Assembly: GCA_027943335.1 (NCBI GenBank)
Contig: BSBK01001869.1
Span: forward strand, 1,807,501-1,871,500
Origin: Chamaecyparis obtusa
Lineage: Eukaryota; Streptophyta; Pinopsida; Cupressales; Cupressaceae
Length of the DNA stretch: 64,000 bases
Reading direction: 5' to 3'
A program made the translations under genes and the position numbers. The notes under the pieces are model-generated. The model saw only the letters and a program-made list of their open reading frames with translations, was not told the DNA's origin and ran no database searches. Position 1 is the first letter of the stretch. Each line of letters begins with the position of its first letter. Positions 1-11,790 of this stretch are shown here, one piece after another.

Positions 1-1129
1 GTTTTTAATAATCAAGACTTATATTTGATTTACTTTTAATGGAATCTTTGATGTGAGTGTGCTTAAAGGCACAATCTTTTCTTATTAGAGTTTTATTTGA
101 CCTTGTTGAATAAGGTTGGTTAGGATAGATTGATGATGTAGGTGGAATTTTGTCTTTTGAATTTAAATTATTTTATGAAATTAATTATTTCACATTTGAG
201 TTCATATGGAGTAAATTTATAACCATTGTGGTGTCTCGATAATGAGAGTACTATTTTGGGTATATCTGTGATGTGATTTCATGTTTCTATTTAGGAGCTA
301 ACGACTATTAGGAGGTTTTGATCATTACTCTATTTGACCTTAAGGAGGTAACGACCATTAGGTTATTAAAATTTTAATTACTTGGTCACCTTGTTTCTTT
401 TATTGTGGTTGATCTATATCTTAAGTGATGGTCTTTGATTTTTTTTTACTCCATATTTGGAGATAGATTATTTGATTCTTTTTATGATCATTTGATCTTG
501 CGATGTGAGCTACGAGGATTGGTAATTATTTATTGAGATGTCTAGTATGGGATGCATAGTTTGGATCCTTGTATAGGATGAGTTATTTGTTATGTTCCAA
601 CACTTATCTTTGATGAAATTCATGGTTTATTGATTTATGGAAGTCTTTTATGGTTTTGGTTTTTTTCTCTTTGGTTATTTTGCTGGGAGCATTAGGGTAG
701 GTTATCTAGGAGCATAGATGGGAAGTGGCTTCCTTTGAAGATGTTGGAGCCCTAAAGTAGTTTCTTGGGTATCCTTTGTAAGTTAACCTAATAAATGATA
801 ACTTAATAAATTTATTGAGAGAAAATATTAATAAGATAATTGTGTACCTCACCATGCCTAGAGCGCCAGTATAGGCTAGGATGTGTGAGATTATGCTTGC
901 CACCCAGTGGGGTGTGTGTTCTGGCATAGTTAGTAGCCTTGTTTGTATAAGAGATTTATTGATACCACATATGGTTAGTTGGATGTCAGGGTCAATTTTC
1001 TATATAAGAGATTTACATATAACCATAAAAACCATCCATATCCTAGCTGAAGCATATACCCCCATCATCCAACAAATCCATGATCCTGACTTACAAATAT
1101 CTTAGGTAGCCTCACCCATCCCCCATCTC
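1..1129. other. Unassigned AT-rich leader of the Tat-like element
   Basis: No coding similarity, RNA gene or terminal repeat was recognised. By position it should be the untranslated leader between an off-window 5' LTR and gag, but no PBS is visible to prove this. Confidence 0.3.
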
Positions 1130-2798
1130 TTGCAAAGAAGCTTCACAAGTCCCACAACACAAGCAAAAATGCAATCCACTCCCTTTTTCGTTATGGGAAC
1201 ACCCCCATCATTTACAACATCTCAAGCCGCCACTCAAGCCAAAAGCTTCACACTAAATCAACCTCCACCTCCCACGCAAGCTGCCACAAAAATAGTTCCT
1301 CCACCATCCATGAGCCAATAAACACCATCCTTTCTGGAGGAAATGCAGTCGTTACTCTCTTTCACCAAGAAAGCTTCTACATCTATACCATCCTTTTTAG
1401 GGGAATGCAATCATTTCCATCCTTCACTCAGTAAGTCTCCACATCAGCACCATCCTTCCCATGGGGAACACAAACACCTTCTTCCACCTCTCAACAAGCA
1501 TTTTCCCAAGCATACATTTCACCTCCACCTTTCATTACTCACACACAAGCCCAAAAAACTTCCTTCACAATAGGGATGCCCTTCATGGGACCTCAAAATC
1601 CACCATCTACATCCCAAAATCCCATCATCACTTCTGCATCCTCCACATCACAACTTCCACCATGAATCGGATCTCGTTGGGGCCTCACCCAAGAAGAAAT
1701 ATAAGCATTGGGTATATCAACCCAATCACACATATCCATGCCCACACACCAACAAGCCACTCCCTAAAAAAGTGAAAAAACAAACATCACAACCTCCACC
1801 AACTTCATTTTTCCCTTCATATACCAATTATCTATCCATACCACCCCCCACTTCTCAACTATTTCCACCACCCCAACATCATAGTTCATCTCATCTTGCC
1901 AGTTTCCTTGCGCAACCACCTCCTATCACTAGTTTCCCAAAATCCATTCCACTCGTAAGCAACACAGGAATGCATCCCACCTACATCAGCCAAGCTGAAA
2001 GACAAATGCATCAAGGCCAATCCTATCAATAAGCTACACCATTCATCAGCCTCCTTCACAATAGCAATACTTCCCAGCACAACAACAACAACATCCCATC
2101 ATCTCCCAAAAACAACAAGCATCATCCTATCCAATGCAGCAACAATATCCCATCATATCCCAGAAAAAAAATCCCATCACACCCCACTAGCAACAAGCCA
2201 CTTCATATCCTCCACAGCAATACACTCCTGCACCTCTACAATAATATCCTACCTAGTAACAATCACCCCAAAATCTATTCCAATCCACCTATCTTGCTGG
2301 GCAATCTCCATATCCAACTATGTAATATCCACCACAAAATCATCCTTATTCACCAGCACCATCAGATCCTTTCCCAATGGGAGTATCCACTCCAACACCG
2401 ATAAATGTTGAATGGGAAGAGATGAAGAATGCTCTTAAAGAGCTTAAGATCTGAGCATAGAGAGAGACCTTCAAATTTGACAAGGTCTATTCCTATCCCT
2501 TTGAAAGATAAATCACAACCATCCCCTTTCCTAAACACTTTGAGACACCCAAGTTTGACAAATATCAAGGGAACATAAATTCAGTCAGCCATGTTAAGGA
2601 GTTCTATATGACATGTCAAGAAGTGGTGTACAATAATAACTTCCTTATGTGCCTATTCCCCAATAGCTTGGGAGGAACTGCTATTGAGTGGTTCTACAAG
2701 ATACCCTATGGAACAATCAAAACCTTTTCCAAACTCTCTGAGAAGTTTGTAGCTCAATACACCCATAATTTTGAGAATGAGCTATCTTTGTTAGACCT
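1130..2798 (+). pseudogene. gag, N-terminal part (Tat-like), broken
   Basis: Structural capsid polyprotein of the retroelement. The first part (1130-2400) is rich in Pro, Gln, Ser and Thr and crosses several stops and frames. From about 2070 one frame can be followed through a Gln/Pro-rich stretch into a recognisable capsid block at 2530-2798, with the pattern FPKHFETPKFDKYQGN, then GGTAIEWFYKIP, and ending in ELSLLDL just where the 3-kb insertion begins. These are typical of plant gypsy Retrotrans_gag domains. The same domain resumes at 5852. The true start codon cannot be fixed. Confidence 0.65.
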
Positions 2799-5700
2799 GT
2801 TAGGCCATTTTCTTGTCATTGCAAAATCCTATGAAAATGGCCTTATCTTGTGAAAATCTTGTAAAAATTATCTTTCCCTAGCTGCAATGTGTTTTTACCT
2901 TTGAAGGAGAAGTAGAAGGTTTTATAGCCTATGAGCTTAACCATGGATAGTTCAAGATGTGACCAAGCTCCAGTTTAGATTGCATGGCCTAATGTGCAAA
3001 AAATAGAAAGAAATTACAGTTTGAAGGTATGAGAAGTAGGTCTTTTCCATGATTAAGGGTTTCAAAGTTTTCCTATGTCCAAGATACCCTACCCTTGTTC
3101 TATTTTCTTGTTACCTTTTCTTGGCCACTTAAGTATTTTTCATGCACTTGCTTTATTATATTCAGTAACTCTATGACTAAGGCATTTTCTAGTTCTCCAA
3201 GCTCTTAGATAGTTAGTCAATTTATTTGGTGACCCAACGAATACAGTAGTTGTGTATTCTCTTGTTCTTGGTGGCTAATTTCTTACCATTCAATGGATTG
3301 GAAAATGGTTAGTATTCCCTTCGGTCACTCATTCACTAGATAATCCGGTCATGGAAAGACACATTTTGAGATCAAACTGGGACCATTGATTTGACATGTG
3401 ATCAATGGTGGGTGCACATTCTCCTAATATGACTTGTGGTTAATTTTTTATCTAGCAACTTGGAGAATGCCTTTGTTGACGTGATCTCCTGTTTTAACCT
3501 TAAGTCAAGAAAATGTTTGAAGACTTTGAGTTTTCTTTGTTTTCTGATTCTCCAAATGGGCCTAGGTTAAGTTAAATGTTTACTTCCAGTGGTTAAGGCT
3601 TTTATTTAGTGATCTGGTGAATAAAGGTTTTCTCTTGTTCTCATGATTTTACTAGGGTCAAACCAAACATCCAGTGATCACGAGAGTACCTTGGTCGCTT
3701 ATTCCCCAGATCAAACCCTAGTTAAGGATAACATTTAGTGACTTGGAGATTTCTTTGTTTGAATCGCTAGATAAACAATGAGTTAGGTCACATGGTTATG
3801 AGGTCTTCGGCTGATCAATGAGGACCACAAGATGAAGATTGATCAATGGTGGTCACTTGTTCGCTAGACAAAACTTAGAGTTAAAGAAGGACTCAGCGAT
3901 CATGCGAATGCTTCATTCACGTGATCTCTTGATTGCACCAGGGTTAAGGTTTTCATTGTGCAACTTGGAGAATGGCTTCAGTCACTGAATCTTGAGATGA
4001 ATAAGAGTTAAGGGGGCTTTCTAAGGTTAAGGTAAAGACTTCGCAAGTCTAGTAAGATTTGACGGTTGTCATGTTTCTAAAAAGGGAAGATGCAGGATAG
4101 ATGTTCATCATAGTTTTGCGATAGCCGTCTGATCTTCCAAGAGATAAAGACTGATGAGATAGTGGGTCCAGATGCCAGAAGTCGATGAGGTGCTCATTTT
4201 TGATTGGTCACTAGGACTAGATGATGTCACCAAGTATTTTATAAAGGCTCAGTTGACTGTTGCTAGATTATGAAGATTGTCCGATATACTATGAAAGGAT
4301 GAAGATTAAGGACCACATTTTTAAAGATAATCAGTTAGCCGTTGTGCCAAAATTTTAAAATTATTTAAGGGTTTTTTCCAGGGTTTTGAGTCAGTGAACT
4401 AGAATCAAGAAGGCTAGATCTGATTTGTTTTCTCCAAGGATGGTAGCAGGTAAGGGGTTGATGAGAAGAAGATTTTGGTAGCCGTCGTGATCTGATTTTA
4501 GTTCCTATTTTCCATGCCTATTTAATGTAGAACTGATATTTTAATAGGGCTTTTAGGGTTTGATGGATGTCAGATAATTCCACTCCCTGATTCATGCAAA
4601 ATTTTTCCAAGTTGGTTTTTGCATTTAGAGTTGTTTTGTCTACAACAAGAAATGGGTTGATTTTGTATTTTCAGTAAGCCTTGATGAGAAACCCAAATAA
4701 TTGTACCTCATATTTCATCTAATTTTCCTAGGTTTCTAGGCTTGCCTGATGTCTTTCATTTCTTTTTGTACCTAGTGGTTGTAGACCTAATTTGACCTAA
4801 ATGATCCCAAGCTTTTTGCAATCCTTTATAAGGATTTCCAAGATCATTTACTAGAGGTTCCAATTTCTATATAATTTTTAGGGTTGGTTCCATGAATGGT
4901 TCCTTCTATTTATACTGCCCTCTTCTCTTCATACAGGGTGTTTTTCTGATTCCTTTATGGTCTGATATGATAATTTTTCTTGTAATAGTCTACCTTTTGA
5001 ATGAATATTCAGCATTGTTATACTGTTATCAAAATTGTCTCCACTTATTCCTGAAATTTATTGGTTAAAGCATCAAGGGTGTTTTAGTTTTTCTGTTGTG
5101 AGTTCACAATAGAGTTATTTCAAGGAAATAACTGAGTTTAGGATTCATTTTTAGGTGTGTATGAAGTGAGATATCAAGGGTATTTCATCTTTGTCTTTCA
5201 GTGCATACTGATCAATGTGTTTCCTATTTCTGGGTCTCTTCTAAGGGGAGAGTTAAATTCTTTGAATAGGAGATTGCATATTTGAATACATGGGTGGATT
5301 TGTAAGTAGAATTTGATAAACATTTTATGTTTGATGTAAGGCATCACATATTAAGGATGTGTTATTTTCTCATTTCATAAGCTTTCTATTTTAGTGATCT
5401 GTTTGACTTTGTTTTCCATTGGATAAAGCACTGGTCTATGAGGGATTTGGGGTATTTCAGAGGTCCATCTCACCCAAAACATAAATGATAACATTTTCTC
5501 TTTCATGTTGATAGGACGAGTTAGGAATTTTGTCTAGTTTTTAGATTCATTTGATGCAAGTGGGATTTTGCATAAGACTTGGTGAATCATTGAGGTACAT
5601 GATACCTATAGGAGTTTGAAAACTATTCCACAAAGTGATATACCTATAGGCCTATTGTTTGCAATAAGGAGTTATGTGTGTGTAGATAAGGTGTACCCAC

Positions 5701-5848
5701 CTGAGTGATGTGGAGCTTAAAGTGAAGAAGGACTTGGTCCTTGTTAATTAGTATCTTTCTTGCTTGAATCAAGAGTTTAGGAATCATAGAGTTCCAATTA
5801 AGCATTTAGGGCTTGTGTTTGGGTTTCTGTAAGAAAAATCACTAAAAA
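2799..5848. mobile_element. About 3-kb unidentified insertion splitting gag
   Basis: The gag frame stops making sense after LLDL at 2798 and resumes at 5852 with CNSKKKGGESLADYLQWW, as expected for one continuous capsid domain. The flanks carry GACCT (2794-2798) and GGCCT (5849-5853), a possible 5-bp target duplication with one mismatch. No LTR, terminal inverted repeat, polymerase or transposase was recognised inside. The right end has a short A run next to the flank. It could be a non-autonomous element or captured DNA. It contains the degenerate repeat described separately. Confidence 0.45.
3210..4010. repeat. Degenerate tandem repeat, unit about 62-65 bp
   Basis: Recurring pieces such as AGTGATC or AGTGACTTGGAG, a TTCNCTAGAT-like block and GTTAAGG return at 3607, 3672, 3734, 3894 and 3958, giving spacings near 64 bp. 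Copies are strongly diverged, so the count and limits are approximate. No coding function is seen. Confidence 0.4.
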
Positions 5849-5851
5849 GGC

Positions 5852-6930
5852 CTTTGCAACTCAAAGAAGAAAGGAGGTGAGAGCCTAGCCGACTACTTAC
5901 AATGGTGGCAGAACCTCACCACCAGGTTATCATGTCAACCACATGAGAAGAAGCTTACCAAAATCTTCATTGATAACCTTCATCCTAAACTATCCCACTT
6001 CATGAGGATGAATTGCACCCAAACCTATCAAGACATCAAAGGGAAGGGGATATATATTGAAAGAGGTCTCTTAGATGAAGGCACAATCTGACACTACAAA
6101 GATGATTCACACAACAAGCCCAATAATGACAAACCTCACTACTAAAACAAAAACAAGAATTTTTTTACCAATGGAGCCACTGACAGAAAACATGTCCAAA
6201 TTATTGTGGTCGGTCCTACACCTCCTCTTTCCTATCAAAAACAATAACCCCAAATCAATTAGTAACCTATGTAGCATTATCAATGGTAAACAAACCAAGG
6301 CAATTAAGAAAATCAGGCTAATGCCATATCCACTACCCCAAATCAGAATAGGCTTCAAGTCTAGATCCATCAATGACGTACCTTCACACCTCTTGGTTAA
6401 CCACTAGATGTAATCTTCCATTGAATGGCTAAGGCTAATCGAATCACTTACCCACCAACTCAGCAATTTGATGATGTAACTCCCAAGCCTAATTGGTACA
6501 AATATCACAAGTACTGTGACTATCATCATGTTAAATGACATGATACACTCAGGTGCATGAAACTAAAGCACTAGATCCAAGATCTCATTGATAGAAAAGA
6601 GATCCAAGTGGACACACGAGTCCAATATTTTCCTAATGCCAATCTTCAGTTCTATCAAAATGTGTTCCCTCAACACAATGTTGGGAAGAACCAATTCAAT
6701 ACCAATGCTCCACCCTAGAACCAAGGCAAAGGAAAACAAGGAGACCATGCTAACCATAAAGACTATACTACTGTGCAAATCAACTATGATAAATTTGTCA
6801 GATGTATAACCCAAGTTGAGCCTATAGTCAATGTCATCCATGTCAAGGGAGAAAATAGTTAGTGCGCAGTCACCACATATAGAGGCCAGATATATATCAT
6901 TAGTGCTACTCCAAGGATAGCTCACAATGC
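5852..6930 (+). pseudogene. gag, C-terminal part with zinc knuckle
   Basis: Continues the capsid domain in a single frame (ESLADYLQWWQNL, then LTKIFIDNLHPKLSHFM) up to a stop at 6089, then on through several stops in the same frame. A degenerate nucleocapsid knuckle lies near 6510-6560 (YCDYHHVK, a stop, then HDTLRCMKL), of the compact C..H..H..C type seen in Tat elements. The frame stays constant into the protease block, which supports one original gag-pol reading frame. Confidence 0.6.
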
Positions 6931-7575
6931 CCAGTATAATCTTCTAGAAAATCTTGGGAATACACCTGCACAAATCTCCATCCTTGACCTTCTCCATACT
7001 TTACCCATCCATCAAGAGATCCTTAACTAAGCCGTCTAAGAAGGACATGTCCGCACAGACATTAATACCATCTAGTTTGAGAACCTTGTGGGAGATGTAT
7101 CAACATCTTGTGCTCTTTCCTTCAAACCTTCTGATATACCATCCATTGAGCCTGACCATAATCTACCTCTCCGCATTGCCATTATGGTCATATACTTTTC
7201 CATTAAAAGGGTCATGATAGATAATGGCTCAACTGTAAACTTGTGCACTTTAAAATTCAACCAGCAAGTGGGATTCATAGAGGCTGACATATCACATGAT
7301 TTCATCACTATCAAGGCATATGATAACTTGAAGCATACTTTAGAAGGTACTATTATTTTTCCAATCAAGCTAGGCCTTGTAACTCAAGATACCATCTTTT
7401 ACGTTGTTGATCTAGATCTACCATATAACATCTTCCTCGGCTAGCCATGGATTCATTCCATCAAATCCATACCATCTACTTATCACCAATGTATCAAATT
7501 TCCACATCAAGGCACTAAGATCACCATTCATGCCGATCCCCAACCCTTTGTATACTTTCATGCATTGGAAGCTTG
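6931..7575 (+). pseudogene. Retropepsin-like aspartic protease (Tat-like)
   Basis: Cleaves the Gag-Pol polyprotein in active relatives. The active-site block reads RVMIDNGSTVNL near 7208-7243, with the Asp kept. The second conserved block is YNIFLG, a stop at 7442, then PWIHSIKSIPSTYHQC, matching the LGxPWIH signature downstream of plant gypsy proteases. The frame is the same as gag. The TAG between the two parts falls where Arg or Gln is usual. The length fits the family, but the stop shows it is inactive. Confidence 0.7.
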
Positions 7576-8036
7576 ATTCCCCCACTACACTCATTGTCCT
7601 TGAATTGAAATTGGTACTTTTATTGCGGGCTCATCCCGATCCCATAGTGATCCAAAAAAAATCCTAGCCTCCACCCTCTCTTTCGTCAAGATCAACAACC
7701 AAGTTTGTGGTGAGTACAACTTGAATGATTCCTTTATAGTAGGGGCCCTACCACTTGATCCACATACAAAATAGAGCCCAAGCCACCAAAGCAAGCCTAC
7801 TAAAGCCAATCATGAAATCAAGTAGTTGGGGCCACTAACTTTTGTCTCCCATGGAAATATAAACAACCTAGAAATGGACCCTGACATCAACCGGTGTCTA
7901 TAAGAAGATCTCCCACCTCCTAAAACTAAGATTCTCAGTTACTTCTAGGAAAAATATACTACATCAAAAATAGGCCACAGACAAATATAAATATCAAGGT
8001 GGTGGTCTAGGACCACAAGAAAGTAGCAGCAAAGAT
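7576..8036 (+). pseudogene. Protease-to-RT spacer, decayed
   Basis: This stretch continues the gag-protease frame with frequent stops and no recognisable domain. It is the usual poorly conserved link between protease and RT in Tat elements. Confidence 0.4.
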
Positions 8037-8510
8037 TTGATCAAAGCCTCACAAAATCCACAACATTGGGGCCTTGGCTTTAATACCTCTCATCTATGTA
8101 TACAAGAGCCCAATACCACAAATGGTGACACTAGTGTTCCCAATGTCACCCTCTTGAATATCCAAGACTACCTTGTAGAGATTGAATACATCCTTGAAGA
8201 GGAAGAAAATAAATCCTACAATGACATCTTTGATGATGATACCCTCCTAGGCAATTTTGTCCTCCATCAACTTGCCATTGATGTCATTGAACTTCCCCTC
8301 ATCTATCCCAAACTCATAGACTGGGGTCAACCAAGCATCACACATATCGATGAGTTCCAAAGTACAAAAGCACTCCTAAGATTCAAGGGAGCATTAGGCC
8401 AACAATCAAATCAACACCAAGAATTAGCTCAGTTTGCAAGCTCGACCCTAAAGGATATTTCAGGGAAGAGGAAAGCTTTAGTTGCAAAATTGAAAAAGAA
8501 AAAGAAATGA
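8037..8510 (+). CDS. Open piece of the protease-RT linker
   Basis: A 157-codon open stretch lies between the protease and RT blocks, in a different frame from the protease. Near its start is GLGF in a context resembling the vestigial G-patch found upstream of RT in some Tat elements. The middle is acidic (EEEENK) and the end is lysine rich (KLKKKKK). No catalytic motif is seen. It is best read as a surviving fragment of gag-pol, not a separate gene; the start codon is arbitrary. Confidence 0.45.
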   Translation: MIKASQNPQHWGLGFNTSHLCIQEPNTTNGDTSVPNVTLLNIQDYLVEIEYILEEEENKSYNDIFDDDTLLGNFVLHQLAIDVIELPLIYPKLIDWGQPSITHIDEFQSTKALLRFKGALGQQSNQHQELAQFASSTLKDISGKRKALVAKLKKKKK

Positions 8511-8818
8511 ATGAGTCCTTATGTGAAAACCCCTCTGGGGCACATTATGACTCTAAAAAAGTAAAAATAAAGGGTGTATCTTCTGGTGAAAACCTCTTTG
8601 AGGCACTAGAAGATGAAGACTTACCTCTTCCTCCCATCTAGGATCACAGACTAGAGAAATCACCCATCATCATTGAGGAAAAAAAGTTAGTCAACTTGGG
8701 CACTGAAGAATACCCAAGAATTACATACATCACAACATCTATGACTAAAGTAGAAGAAATGGCTTTCACAACGCTTCTCCAAGAAGCCACCATCAATTTT
8801 GCATGATCATATACACAC

Positions 8819-9530
8819 ATGTCAGGGCTTGATCCAAATTTATTTGTTCACAAGCTTGTAGTGGACCCTAATGCCAAGCCAATAAAGAAAAAGCTATGCA
8901 AAATGCATCCTAAGGTAGCCCTATTAGTAAAATCAAAATTGGAGAAACTACTATAATCCAAAATCATTAGAGCTATTGATTACTTAGAGTTAATCTCCAA
9001 CATGGTACCTGTCACTAAGCCTTTAGGAGAGATAAGAATTTGCATAGACTCAGGGACTTGAACAAGGCATGTCCCAAAGATTATTTCCCCCTACCTAACA
9101 TCGACATGATAGTAGATATCATAGTAGGCCATGAGATGTCACTCGTGGATGGCTTCTCAAGGTACAATCAGATTAGAATAGTAGTGGAGGATCTATATAA
9201 AATGACATTCATTACACCATGAGGTACCTTCTACTATAATATGATGTCATTCAAGCTAAAGAATGTAGGGGACACCTATCAGTAGGAAATGATAGCCATC
9301 TTCGATGATATGATACACAAAACCCTGGAAGACTATGTGGACAATATCCTTGCAAAATTCTAGACATGATGTGAACACCTTAACATCCTTGAAACCGTGT
9401 TTGATCATCTACACCATTATGGCCTAAAGCTAAATCCAAAGAAGTGTGTCTTTGGTGTAACATCTGGAAAGCTGTTAGGATTCATCGTATCATGACGTGA
9501 CATAGAGATTGATCCTGAAAGTTCAAGGCT
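8819..9530 (+). pseudogene. Reverse transcriptase (gypsy, Tat-like)
   Basis: The fingers begin with GLDPNLFVHKL and the VPVTKPLGEIRICID block, then a one-base frameshift near 9035-9040 moves the frame to RDLNKACPKDYFPLP and SLVDGFSRYNQI. Stops follow at the usual FITPWGTF position (Trp to stop). The catalytic box reads YVDNIL at about 9338-9355, so the second Asp of YVDD is Asn. The thumb side (LKLNPKKCVFGV, KLLGFIVS) is present. It is inactive by frameshift, stops and loss of a catalytic residue. Confidence 0.75.
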
Positions 9531-9589
9531 ATAATGTAAATTCCTCCTCCTAGAACACTCAAGTAGCTCATAATCCTACAAGGAAAATT

Positions 9590-10028
9590 GCAATCAGTAA
9601 ATCCTATATGCCAAAGAAGCTTTGAGAAGCTAATAGAATATCTAGCTAACTCTCCCATCCTTGTAGTGCCAGTTTCAGGATGCCCTATGATCCTATTCAT
9701 CTCTACAACTACTACAACACTGGGGGCACTCTTAGCACATCATGATGACAACAAAAAAGAGTGAGCCTTCTATTATATCAGTCAAACTCTTATCAGCTAT
9801 GAGGTTAATTACTCACCAATGGAGAAAGCATGCCTCGTAGTAGGTTTTTCCACTCAAAATACTAGACATTACATGCTTAACCACACCATCAATCTCATCT
9901 CAAAGGTGGACCCACTCAAGTATCTTCTATCAAGGACAACTCTCATAGGCCATATGGAAAAATGGGTCATGTTGCTAAGCGAGTTTGAAATTCAGTACAT
10001 AGATCAAAAAGCATCTATGTATGATTGA
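9590..10028 (+). pseudogene. RNase H (gypsy pol), degenerate
   Basis: Follows RT at the expected distance. Recognisable pieces are CPMILFIST, then TLGALLAHHDD and FYYISQTL, then YSPMEKACLVVGFSTQ and the C-terminal block MEKWVMLLSEFEIQYI, which matches the usual KWQ..LSEFDI.Y block at the end of the RNase H region. The first catalytic Asp region is altered (LFISTTT where an Asp is expected). A stop lies inside the domain. Confidence 0.65.
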
Positions 10029-10041
10029 AGAATAACCCGTA

Positions 10042-10420
10042 TGGAAGCTATACTTTGATGGTTCCTACACATCACATGAATCAGGGGTAGGAATCCTATT
10101 CATCACACCTTAATGTGACTACATCCCCAAATCATTCAAATTAGGATTCCCTTGCACTAACAACATTGCAAAGTATGAGGCATTCATCTTAGGCCTCAAA
10201 ATAGCCATCCAGTGCAACATCACAGAAATGCAAGTGTTTGGAGATTCACAGTTGATTATCAAGCAAGTCATAGATGAATTCCAAATAAAATATGACAAGC
10301 TTATACCCTACAAGGAATTGGTGGACAAATTGAAAGAGCACTTCTTGAGTCTACAGTTCATGTAGATACCAAGGTTACAAAACAAAGTAGCTGATAGAAT
10401 GGAAACCATCAAATCCTTAT
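10042..10420 (+). pseudogene. Second (archaeal-type) RNase H domain
   Basis: Starts WKLYFDGSYTSHESGVGI, the conserved first strand with catalytic Asp, followed by NIAKYEAFILGLKIA with the conserved Glu, and VFGDSQLIIKQV with the next Asp. This second RNase H downstream of the ordinary one is diagnostic of Tat/Ogre elements. One stop is seen near 10363. The domain is otherwise surprisingly well kept compared with the rest of pol. Confidence 0.75.
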
Positions 10421-11790
10421 TGGAAATCCCTCATGATTCAACACAGTACAAATTCCTAGTTGGGAAGCAACACACACTTGCTTATGAGAATTCCGATTCA
10501 AAAATGGTGTGCATCTTGGTTAGTCCTCAGTCCCCATGGTACCACAAAATTCATGGATATATTAAAAATGTTATCATATCTCCCCATCTCACAAACACCC
10601 AATGCGAAAACCTAATTTGTAGAGCTTCCCACTACACTCTTGTAGCCAACACCCTTTATTTTTGACGATATCACAACATCCTCTCTATGTGTTTAGATTT
10701 AAACAAGGCCTTCCTAGCTTTACAATAGGTTCACATTGGAATTTACGGTTCCCACACAAGTGGCATGGTCCTCGAAAAGAAGTTTTTTAGACTCAGGTAT
10801 TATTGGCCTACAATGGAACATGACACCTATTAATTCATAAAGAAATGCTTACCATGTTAGCAACATGCCAATCTGATTCATGCTCCAACACAACACTTGC
10901 AGCCCATTATGCCACCATGGCTATTTTCATGTTGGGGCTTCAACCTCATTGGTTTAATCACTCCTCTTTCCTCAGATGGACACAAATATATCATAACAGC
11001 CACAAAATACTTTACAAAGAGGATTGAAGATATTTCTATCATCCTCACTATAGGCATCTAGATATCTAATTCCATCCTCTACCACATCATTTGTCATTTC
11101 GACATTTCATCCACCATCTTCATAGATCATGGCACACCTTTTGAGAACCAGCATGTGGATGATCTATGTGCCAGATTCTACATCCATCATCATTTCTCCA
11201 TCCCATACTTCCCTCAAGGAAATGACCAAGATGAGACAAGAAACAAAACCATCCTCAAAATCTTCAAGAAGGTTGCCAATGATTCTGTTCGTGACTGACA
11301 GCTCCAAATTAATCCTGCCCTCTTGGCCTACTATACTTCTTATCACACCCCCATAGGTACCACCTCATATTCCCTTATATATGGTTATGAAGCCACTCTA
11401 CCCATCAAGGTTGAGCTCCCTTCATTGCATGTCTCCATGAAAAACTATACCATAGATGAAGACTACTGTGTGGCACGCTTCACATAGCTTAACCTGTTAG
11501 ATGAAAAGAGGCAGCAAGCATATGATTACCTAGTTGCATACTAGAATCGACTCAAAAGGAGCTATAAAAAGAAGGTCCATCCTAAATAGTTCCATGTTAG
11601 TGACATGGTCCTCAAAGAAAATCATAAAGTACAAGAACATCAAGAAAGGAAAGGCAAGTTCGAGCCTACTTGGTCGAGCCCCTATATTATCACAACATGC
11701 TTTAGTTCTAGAGCCTATTAGCTATCAACACCAAATGGTGAGCCCTTGAATGATCCTATCAACATCATACATTTGAAGAGGTTCTATACC
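10421..11790 (+). pseudogene. Integrase (gypsy, Tat-like)
   Basis: The N-terminal zinc-binding part is at about 10660-10870, ending in CQQHANLIHAPT after a stop. The core follows: SSDGHKYIITATKYFTKRIE, IFIDHGTPFENQH with the middle Asp, and YFPQGNDQDETRNKTILKI with the catalytic Glu region. The C-terminal part has IYGYEATLPIKVELPS, the RSYKKKVH block, and ends IIHLKRFYT just before 11790. Several stops and one frame change are present. Gene order and the missing chromodomain agree with Tat. Confidence 0.75.

Noticed and set aside
2799..5848. Intron within gag
   Set aside because: A GT start and AG end can be found near the borders, but joining them does not restore the gag frame, and plant Tat introns are usually reported elsewhere in the element.
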